Of a DNA stretch of 54,473 nt, positions 48,698 through 54,473 are shown in pieces. The notes beneath the pieces were generated by a model that searched no databases, had not been told where the DNA came from, and saw nothing but the letters and a program-made list of their open reading frames with translations. Each line of letters starts with the position of its first letter. Position 1 is the stretch's first letter. The position numbers and the translations under genes were made by a program. The stretch covers positions 1 to 54,473 of the IMG/VR virus record IMGVR_UViG_3300030060_004062. The stretch is one strand, 5' to 3'. This DNA is from a virus.

Positions 48698-49125
48698 ACT
48701 TTTGCCCGCTCTTTAAATCTTTGGTAAAATAGGTCTATTGTGTCGCCAACAGTATTGTTGATCGCCAGAATCAGTGTGGGACGTGCGCGCATTCTACTGG
48801 TGCCAGTCTCAACAAATTCTCCGTACTCCGCACTGAAACCAACTCTCATTGTATGCCAGCTTGCAACCTTACCATTGTAAGACCTCAGCAAACGTCCAGT
48901 CTCAGAAGCAAATGGTTCACCCGCTGCCGATGCCTGATGCTCACGACCACGACGCAAATAAACCCGTCCTGTCTTACGCTGCTTAGTTGTTAAGTTCTCC
49001 GTCTCACGCCCAACAATATCAACCGTGTCAATCAAGGCTTCACGCATACCTTGTTTATGATATTCCACATGTTTAGGAATCTCAATTAGAACCGATTTTG
49101 TCTTTTTGGTTGTCGTGATTTTCAT
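48694..49125 (-). CDS. neck/tail completion protein, HK97 gp10-like
   Basis: The 143-residue product has the gp10 pattern VGFSAEYGEFVETGTSRMRARPTLI near the C-terminus and a basic N-terminus. It overlaps the tail terminator gene by 4 nt. No ribosome binding site precedes ATG 49125, while a promoter places the RNA start at or next to the ATG, so a leaderless mRNA is possible. Confidence 0.8.
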   Translation of the reverse strand: MKITTTKKTKSVLIEIPKHVEYHKQGMREALIDTVDIVGRETENLTTKQRKTGRVYLRRGREHQASAAGEPFASETGRLLRSYNGKVASWHTMRVGFSAEYGEFVETGTSRMRARPTLILAINNTVGDTIDLFYQRFKERAKV

Positions 49126-49131
49126 AGGTCA

Positions 49132-49160
49132 AATATACGACATCAAAAAAAGTTTGTCAT
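49132..49160 (-). promoter_or_regulatory. promoter for neck and tail terminator genes
   Basis: ATGACA (49155-49160), 17-nt spacer, TATATT (49132-49137). The right dyad half (CGTA) is present and the left one is lost. The predicted start is at the ATG of the 49125 gene. Confidence 0.6.
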
Positions 49161-49175
49161 TTGGTGTTTTTGTTG

Positions 49176-49204
49176 TTGGCGCGTTACGACGGCTGTCGTA
49201 TAAA
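49176..49204 (+). promoter_or_regulatory. promoter with TTACG-N8-CGTA dyad
   Basis: TTGGCG (49176-49181), 17-nt spacer, TATAAA (49199-49204), with the dyad at 49184-49200. It drives the isolated plus-strand gene at 49235. Confidence 0.75.
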
Positions 49205-49234
49205 AATGACATCAACCAACCGAGGAGATGAACA

Positions 49235-49543
49235 ATGTCTAAAATTGCAGTCCGCATGAATAAAGGCTTCCATGTTGAGTTCGACAATGGACTTACCTTT
49301 AGCGTTCAGTTTGGAAGTGGTAACTATTGCGATAACCGCAATGAGGAATTCACCACAGATGGATACAAAATGTCGTCCAATGCTGAAATTGCAGTCTGGG
49401 ACAAAGAAGGAAACTTCTGCAAATTGTCTGAATACGATGACGTTGCTGGATATATTCCTGTTGACGATGTTTTTGACCACATTCAAAATGTGAGGAAAAT
49501 GCCATCAGGAACCAACGGCAATAACTGGAACTACAAAGCTTGA
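49235..49543 (+). CDS. 102-residue moron protein
   Basis: The gene lies alone on the plus strand between minus-strand neck genes, with its own promoter, GAGGAG and terminator. The beta-rich acidic protein (MSKIAVRMNKGFHVEFDNGLT...) has no family I recognise. Its placement is that of a moron, expressed independently of the late operon. Confidence 0.75.
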   Translation: MSKIAVRMNKGFHVEFDNGLTFSVQFGSGNYCDNRNEEFTTDGYKMSSNAEIAVWDKEGNFCKLSEYDDVAGYIPVDDVFDHIQNVRKMPSGTNGNNWNYKA

Positions 49544-49549
49544 TACTTT

Positions 49550-49576
49550 CCCCGGCTTCGGTCGGGGTTTTCTTTT
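49550..49576 (+). terminator. terminator of the 49235 gene
   Basis: CCCCGGC-TTCG-GTCGGGG is followed by TTTTCTTTT on the plus strand. It overlaps the end of the head closure gene. Confidence 0.9.
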
Positions 49577-49973
49577 AAGAACTAGACCCATCTACATCAT
49601 CATCACCACGATCAGAGCATTGCACGATCAGATAACGGTTATCTTCACCGTCATTTGTGACACGCAGCGCTCTGAATCGTTTTCCGTTGTAGTCTATGAA
49701 GTGGTTTCCGTCTTCTGGAAGAACGATAGAAGAATTGAATCTTACATAGAACAGGTGGGTTGCACGGTCATCAATCGCGATACCCGCAAACCGCTTAGTT
49801 CCTTCTACCGTTTCGATAGCTGACCATAGGCGGTAAAGTTCAACAAACGTCTCTACGCCAGACGGGTTGTCAAAATCTGGAACTAAATCACGTCGTTGCA
49901 CTGAAATAGGGTGACGTAAATCACCGGTGCAAATTTCCAGTTTTGGGAATCTCTTCTTTCGGCACGTTGCCAT
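49575..49973 (-). CDS. head closure protein, SPP1 gp16-like
   Basis: The 132-residue protein has CTGDLRHPISVQRRDLVPDF and YRLWSAIETVEGTKRF, the usual pattern of the head-tail joining stopper. It has two close cysteines at each end. It overlaps the adaptor gene by 1 nt. Confidence 0.8.
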   Translation of the reverse strand: MATCRKKRFPKLEICTGDLRHPISVQRRDLVPDFDNPSGVETFVELYRLWSAIETVEGTKRFAGIAIDDRATHLFYVRFNSSIVLPEDGNHFIDYNGKRFRALRVTNDGEDNRYLIVQCSDRGDDDVDGSSS

Positions 49974-50599
49974 TATGCGAACACTTCCAAGATTCGATAT
50001 GGTGCAAGCAGAGACCTAGCCGCTCCACCGACTGAACCCTTTGACTCAGCACACTCGCAATCGCCACGATCCTCAAATAGTGCGTTCGACATCATCATTA
50101 TGGCTATTTTAATCGGTTGCGGAACAGCAGAAGCATCACCATAACCAGCAACAAACGTTACGCGAATAGGACGTGGCAACTCCGTTCCATGTAGCCACCA
50201 GCTTGAATCTGGAAACGAATTAGGAAACAGCAAGCGGGGATATGTGATATAATCCTTTAGCTTGTAATCCGTGAAAGCGTCATAAGACTCAGTTGATTCA
50301 TTCCACGTTTCAACCGAAGTGATGGACTGTAATGGAGATTTGTTAATCTGGATGAATGGACCTTGCTCAAGTCGAGTGCAAAGTAATGTCTGAAAGTCAC
50401 CACGCGCTGTACGCTCAACAAACCAACGTCCGGTGTATGCCTCGGCCAAGTCTGTTGCTGTCTGCAAATACGCTGCAATAAGCGCATCTTCATCGTCAAA
50501 GGAAATCTTGGCAAATTCCTTGAACTCAGAAACAGTAACCGGCAACTCAGCAGGAGCTACCGTTACAGTGTAATAGTCATTTTTGAAGACAGCGGACAT
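49973..50599 (-). CDS. head-tail adaptor, HK97 gp6-like
   Basis: The 208-residue protein starts with VTVAPAELPVTVSEFKEFAKI and has DDEDALIAAYLQTATDLAEAYTGRWFV and IKIAIMMMSNALFEDRGD, typical of the gp6 connector that binds the portal. Confidence 0.85.
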   Translation of the reverse strand: MSAVFKNDYYTVTVAPAELPVTVSEFKEFAKISFDDEDALIAAYLQTATDLAEAYTGRWFVERTARGDFQTLLCTRLEQGPFIQINKSPLQSITSVETWNESTESYDAFTDYKLKDYITYPRLLFPNSFPDSSWWLHGTELPRPIRVTFVAGYGDASAVPQPIKIAIMMMSNALFEDRGDCECAESKGSVGGAARSLLAPYRILEVFA

Positions 50600-50638
50600 T
50601 GAAACCCTATCTATATATCACGCAACCCACCTTTAAGG

Positions 50639-51010
50639 TTACGCATTTTTAAAGTCGGCCTTGAAAGCTGCTTTCATTTTACCAAGAGACTTGCGACGAT
50701 CAAGCTTAACGCCAAATTCAGCCGCATATTCGTCTAGCGTCTCTTTATCATCCATTGAGTACACAAATTCCCAATCAGGTCCATTTTCCGGCTCTTTATC
50801 TTGTTCTTGTTTTTCGACAACTTCAGCTTTTGTGTCTTCAATTTCGACATCAATAGATGGTTTTTCGACATCCGCAAATTCAGCCCATGCAGTCGCGCAG
50901 ATTTGATCAGCCCATTTCTGAGTTAGATCATCTTCGCCCTCTTTAACCATTCTAACATGAACGCCCTCGAACGCAAATAGACCTGACTTGAGGATATTGA
51001 CTTTAACCAT
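50639..51010 (-). CDS. 123-residue head-associated hypothetical protein
   Basis: The protein has a short beta N-terminus, an acidic linker (EIEDTKAEVVEKQEQDKEPEN) and a C-terminal helical domain (LDEYAAEFGVKLDRRKSLGKM) similar to small HeH/SAP-like domains. Its position between decoration and adaptor genes suggests a head role. Confidence 0.6.
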   Translation of the reverse strand: MVKVNILKSGLFAFEGVHVRMVKEGEDDLTQKWADQICATAWAEFADVEKPSIDVEIEDTKAEVVEKQEQDKEPENGPDWEFVYSMDDKETLDEYAAEFGVKLDRRKSLGKMKAAFKADFKNA

Positions 51011-51031
51011 AATTTACTCCGAAAGAAGGTA

Positions 51032-51051
51032 GGGAGGCCCGAAAGCCTCCC
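51032..51051 (-). terminator. partial terminator or attenuator after the decoration gene
   Basis: GGGAGGC/GCCTCCC forms a perfect stem, but only TACCTTC follows on the minus strand. It could reduce transcription of downstream neck genes relative to capsid. Confidence 0.5.
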
Positions 51052-51059
51052 GTGCTAGA

Positions 51060-51482
51060 TTATTCAGGCAGAACTTCGCCGTTCAACATGCACGAAACAT
51101 TGATGGTTGCACCAGTCGTGGTGCCAGTCGAAACAATGTTAGGACGCACATAACGCTTGGTGCTGTGAACACCGGCTTTAAAGTAGGAGTCACCATCTGC
51201 GGTAGCAGCGGTTACACCAGTGTCAACAGCATCAGAACCGCTAACAACGACGATCTTTTCAGAGCCAACCGTAGTACCGTCGGAAAGACCGGAGTCATCA
51301 CCTTCAGTAAAGGTCAGCTTGTAAGTGCCATCGGTATATGCGCTTGCGGCAATGAAGAAAGTCACGCCAAGGTCAGCATCTTTAGTGTCAAAGATGAAAC
51401 CGTTAGTGGTGGTATCAGTGGCAATGTCGCCCTCAAAAGCGAGGAGAAGATTGCCGTGAGTAACCATTTCGCGTACAGCCAT
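51060..51482 (-). CDS. head decoration-like protein
   Basis: The 140-residue, beta-rich protein (MAVREMVTHGNLLLAFEGDI...) ends RPNIVSTGTTTGATINVSCML, similar in form to Bbp16-type capsid cement proteins. It lies directly after the major capsid gene with an 11-nt gap, the usual place for decoration proteins. Confidence 0.7.
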   Translation of the reverse strand: MAVREMVTHGNLLLAFEGDIATDTTTNGFIFDTKDADLGVTFFIAASAYTDGTYKLTFTEGDDSGLSDGTTVGSEKIVVVSGSDAVDTGVTAATADGDSYFKAGVHSTKRYVRPNIVSTGTTTGATINVSCMLNGEVLPE

Positions 51483-51493
51483 TTTAAAACTCC

Positions 51494-52786
51494 TTAAGCC
51501 GCAATTTTCAGAATTTTACCGGCTTCGTAGTTCGTAACCGCACCGCCGACACGTTTAGTGGTGTAATAACGAACATACGGTTTAGCGGTATAAGGATCAC
51601 GCAGAACGCGAATGCCGAGACGGTCTACAACGGTATAGAACTCTTCGAAGTCCGCAACAACCATTGCAAGCGCATTGGATGCTTTTACAGGCATGTCTTC
51701 CATGAACACAACATCCTTGCCAAGCAGCATTTTAGTGCCGCCTTCCATAAGGATACGCGGGTCAAGAAGGTATGCGCCATCGGAACTTTTAAGCTGCATA
51801 ACATCGGTAAACGTTGCACGTTTCATGCCGAATGTTGCGTTCGCCTGATAATCTTCGATCAGCGAGTTGCCAAGCTCAATGATGTCATCAGCATCGAAGT
51901 CGCCAGAGGTACCAGAGGTAATCTGCTCAACTGCATTACGCTCGTAAACACCAGCAGACGACCAAGCCGCATACGACAGGAAGCCTTTAGGTTTCTGAGA
52001 ACCATCACCAGCAACAAAAGAGGTGTTCTCTTTGCGACCAATCTGCGACGAAACCTTACGGGACAGCCAGCCTTCGATATCAAAACCAGCGTCATCAAGC
52101 ATTTTCTGCGTAGCGCGAGGCTGTGCATATACTTCATGTACCGGAATCTTGATAAGGCCAACCTGCGGGGTGTTGGTGTCCGGGCGAGACTGTACTTCAC
52201 CAACCCAACCCGAATCAGACTCATCGTCATCAAGGATAAGTTCGTAAACATCCGAAGTCGTGGTCACAACGTTTGCAACCTGACGAAGCGGAGAGGTTTC
52301 GAAAATACGCTCGCTGATCTGGTTAGAACGGTCAGTGGTAACGAAATAACCACCATCCGGGCCAGATGCAGCAACCATGTCCTTAACCTGACGATCAACT
52401 TCACGATCATCGGCGCCAAACAGGTTTTTCTCAGCGTATGCCTTGTAAGCGCGTTCTACGTGTTCCTCATCAACAAGAACACCTTTGCGCAGGTAACGTG
52501 CAACAGCGTGTTTAAACTCTGGATCACCGGCATCCTCGCCAGCGTCACCGCGAGCAATTTTACCTTCGAGGAATGCAACCTTCTGCTCAAGTTCTTTAGC
52601 AGCAGCTTTTTCTTCTGCACGTTCTTTGTTTACGGCGTCGATACCATCAGCGGCATCTTTAGCCATTTTTTCGAGCTTTTCATTGTCAAGCCCGTCTACT
52701 TTGCCCTTAACTTCATCAAGAGCAGACTGAAACGCAGTTACGGAATCGTAAATACCCTTCAGTTCAGTTTTGATTTCTTCGCTCAT
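51494..52786 (-). CDS. major capsid protein, HK97 gp5-like
   Basis: The 430-residue protein has an N-terminal charged coiled coil (about residues 1-100), the delta/scaffold domain removed by the prohead protease, then the HK97 fold with PDGGYFVTTDRSNQISERIFETSPLRQVANVV, DTNTPQVGLIKIPVHEVYAQPRATQKMLDDAGFDIE and a C-terminal KPYVRYYTTKRVGGAVTNYEAGKIL. Confidence 0.95.
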   Translation of the reverse strand: MSEEIKTELKGIYDSVTAFQSALDEVKGKVDGLDNEKLEKMAKDAADGIDAVNKERAEEKAAAKELEQKVAFLEGKIARGDAGEDAGDPEFKHAVARYLRKGVLVDEEHVERAYKAYAEKNLFGADDREVDRQVKDMVAASGPDGGYFVTTDRSNQISERIFETSPLRQVANVVTTTSDVYELILDDDESDSGWVGEVQSRPDTNTPQVGLIKIPVHEVYAQPRATQKMLDDAGFDIEGWLSRKVSSQIGRKENTSFVAGDGSQKPKGFLSYAAWSSAGVYERNAVEQITSGTSGDFDADDIIELGNSLIEDYQANATFGMKRATFTDVMQLKSSDGAYLLDPRILMEGGTKMLLGKDVVFMEDMPVKASNALAMVVADFEEFYTVVDRLGIRVLRDPYTAKPYVRYYTTKRVGGAVTNYEAGKILKIAA

Positions 52787-54201
52787 TATTCACCTTTGAT
52801 AGCGATTTGAATACGTTTGAGTTCAGTAAGAATATCGGCATCGTCCGCTTCCCGCTTCTTACTCTCATCCGCATCCCGCATCAAAGACTTGTGAGCCGAA
52901 ACAAGCATTCTTGCTTTTTCACCTTGGCAATATACACCAGATTTAAACAGTTTTTCAAGTTCTCGTTCAGTAAATGCTTCAAAATCATCAATTCGGAAGC
53001 ACATTTTCTCTTGGAATGGACTTTCCATACCCATCTTTTCGTAATAACGATTAACGTTATTTACTACAGTCTGGCGATCTGCATCTGGGATATCAACTCC
53101 ACCTCTTGCACCTGACAGCGCAGCTGCAGCGGCAAAGATTGCACGAGGAACAGCAACCAAACGGCCATCAATCACATCCGCAATCGGAAGCTTGTATGCG
53201 CCAAAGTCTGATGCATTTTCACGGTCAAACCAGAGGAACGCCTTGCGGTAATCTTCACTAGGCTCATCCTCTGAATCAAGCAACTCACGGAATCGACCCA
53301 TAGCCATAGTAGAGTCCCAAGCGCGATCACGATCAGCAAGAGGCAAATCTTGATAGGGAACAGCTGATTTAAAACCGGTAACGTCTGCACTGTTGTTCAT
53401 TGGGATTGTAACTAGAGAGACCTCCCAGAGCTTAAGTCGCTTCAGTTTGCGAATATTGCCATCCCATTCATAGTCGTCAATCGAATAGCCAATAGACATT
53501 TTGCGAATAGAGCCAACACGCATCTGGGGCATAACACGACCCTTTACAAAGTCGTCATCCTTTGGCATTCGACCCTTGACCCACAGTCCTTTGCTGTCTG
53601 ATCGAATTTCATCATACACACCAATAGGCATGTCGTGGCTGTGCTGCCAAAGAACGGGGAGCTTCTCCGAACCAGAATAATCTTTCATGGTTTCGTCAAA
53701 AGCACCGGACATCACGATATCATCGCCACGGTCCAGATTGCCGTAGGTACTTGCGTACCCCTCGAAAGTATAAAATCCGTCGTCGGCTTCCTTAACGTCT
53801 TTGACCTCAAAACCAACAACCATACGCTTCATGGTCATGTCATTAAAACCTTTTTCAGAATCAATTTTATCAAGTTGCTTGTCTTTTGAATCGGCCCAAG
53901 ACTTTCCAGCATCACCACCCCACAATTCCCAAGCAATTCTACCAGCAGACGGGAACCCTTCTTCACCAGAGTTGAACCCTTCTGCTTCCTTGTCCACCTC
54001 GTGACGGGCAAAATAAGAAACCATGCGGCGCACCGTGTCAGCAGATAGCTCCTCACGGTTTTTTAGCTGAGTAGCACGCGCAACGCCTACATCTGTGCCG
54101 CCACGCCCAAACTCTTTTCGCCACTCTAAACCTTTGGTGGCATTGCTCGCCATTTGTTCTGTTGGCTTCAGGTCAATTTCTTCGCCGCGATATTTAGCCA
54201 T
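52786..54201 (-). CDS. prohead protease in a three-domain fusion
   Basis: The 471-residue product has an N-terminal domain (about 1-105) with RGGTDVGVARATQLKNREELSADTVRRMVSYFARHEVDK and AGRIAWELWGGDAGKSWA, a conserved phage domain of unknown role. An HK97 prohead protease (about 120-280) follows, with LWQHSHDMPIG (His), SIRKMSIGYSI (Ser) and LWEVSLVTIPM (Glu). A C-terminal domain (about 290-470) resembles the N-terminal one in layout (PIADVIDGRLVAVPRAIF... VVNNVNRYYEKMG). It matures the capsid and overlaps the capsid start. Confidence 0.9.
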   Translation of the reverse strand: MAKYRGEEIDLKPTEQMASNATKGLEWRKEFGRGGTDVGVARATQLKNREELSADTVRRMVSYFARHEVDKEAEGFNSGEEGFPSAGRIAWELWGGDAGKSWADSKDKQLDKIDSEKGFNDMTMKRMVVGFEVKDVKEADDGFYTFEGYASTYGNLDRGDDIVMSGAFDETMKDYSGSEKLPVLWQHSHDMPIGVYDEIRSDSKGLWVKGRMPKDDDFVKGRVMPQMRVGSIRKMSIGYSIDDYEWDGNIRKLKRLKLWEVSLVTIPMNNSADVTGFKSAVPYQDLPLADRDRAWDSTMAMGRFRELLDSEDEPSEDYRKAFLWFDRENASDFGAYKLPIADVIDGRLVAVPRAIFAAAAALSGARGGVDIPDADRQTVVNNVNRYYEKMGMESPFQEKMCFRIDDFEAFTERELEKLFKSGVYCQGEKARMLVSAHKSLMRDADESKKREADDADILTELKRIQIAIKGE

Positions 54202-54473
54202 TGTTTACATTGTACTCGCTACTACAGCGACAATTAATCCAAAGTTGAATAGGTGCCGATGATGGGTCTCCGGGATATTTTAACTGATACCCTTCAAGAA
54301 TAAAAGGTTGGTTTACTTTAACCGTCGATCCGTTTTCTTGCCTGTGTGATTGCCGAACTCTTGAATCACCAACAGTCCTCCAAGTTTTCGTAACATCCCT
54401 CTGTTGAATTTCCTCAATTGGCCTTCCCGGCTCAAAAACTTGGTTGCGCAACGGGAAAGGACGGACACCAGCA
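54194..54473 (-). CDS. minor head protein, C-terminal part (continues at 692-1)
   Basis: This is the 3' end of the gene that begins at 692, joined through the circular overlap. The end LWINCRCSSEYNVNNG fits the family C-terminus. It overlaps the protease start by 8 nt. Confidence 0.8.
   Translation of the reverse strand, partial: AGVRPFPLRNQVFEPGRPIEEIQQRDVTKTWRTVGDSRVRQSHRQENGSTVKVNQPFILEGYQLKYPGDPSSAPIQLWINCRCSSEYNVNNG
54375..54472. repeat. terminal direct repeat, right copy
   Basis: It is identical to bases 1-98. The last window base differs from base 99, which might reflect a strain variant or a low-coverage end. Confidence 0.95.

Noticed and set aside
52136-52810. 224-codon plus-strand ORF
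   Set aside because: It is antisense to the major capsid gene and has no family-like sequence.

Overview
The window is one complete circular (or terminally redundant) tailed-phage genome cut open inside a head gene. Bases 1-98 recur as 54375-54472, and the minor head gene that runs off the left edge continues without a break at the right edge, so the unit length is about 54,374 bp. I see no integrase, CI-like repressor or partition gene, so it looks like a virulent phage or at least carries no recognisable lysogeny module. Gene content (P22/Gp3-like small terminase, DUF1367, DUF2591, NinG/DUF968-like HNH protein, a phage beta-sandwich lipoprotein) suggests a gammaproteobacterial host; that is inference.

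Layout. Most genes lie on the minus strand and are read leftward through the junction: terminase (12.6-10.9 kb), a 9-kb accessory zone (10.9-2.1 kb) with a plus-strand block of small genes at 5.9-9.2 kb, portal and minor head protein (2.0-0.7 kb, wrapping to 54.2 kb), prohead protease fusion, major capsid, decoration and neck proteins (54.2-48.7 kb), tail terminator (48.7-47.6 kb), a 3.5-kb island of RNA genes, tRNAs and small genes (47.6-44.1 kb), then a contractile Mu-type tail in canonical order: DUF2635, sheath, tube, frameshifted chaperone pair, tape measure, N, P, gp45 spike, gp46, J/gp47, gp48, fibres (44.1-31.0 kb), lysis genes (31.0-28.9 kb) and a second spike (28.7-27.2 kb). The plus-strand block 21.6-27.1 kb is replication: RusA, SSB, helicase, adenine methyltransferase and Zn-ribbon/Toprim primase. 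The minus block 21.5-18.6 kb is recombination and nucleotide metabolism (Erf annealase, P-loop protein, YqaJ exonuclease, MazG). From 18.4 to 12.6 kb come a winged-helix regulator, an m5C methyltransferase and many small genes leading into terminase. The head is HK97-like and the tail Mu-like, a clear mosaic.

The most unusual signals are: (1) a ~670-nt highly structured RNA (46.81-47.48 kb, minus) with its own promoter just upstream of three tRNAs, in size, structure and context like the GOLLD/ROOL giant phage RNAs; (2) a dyad TWACG-N8-CGTWA embedded between the -35 and -10 boxes of about eight promoters, plus two copies of it at the centre of two near-identical divergent promoter cassettes, implying one regulator over scattered accessory units; (3) an m5C methyltransferase gene whose second reading frame is open for 687 nt and itself looks conserved; (4) three genes each split by a single in-frame TAA; (5) a short terminated RNA in the lysis region complementary to the helicase ribosome binding site; (6) a second structured RNA region at 44.40-44.88 kb and an isolated plus-strand small RNA at 44.22-44.38 kb.
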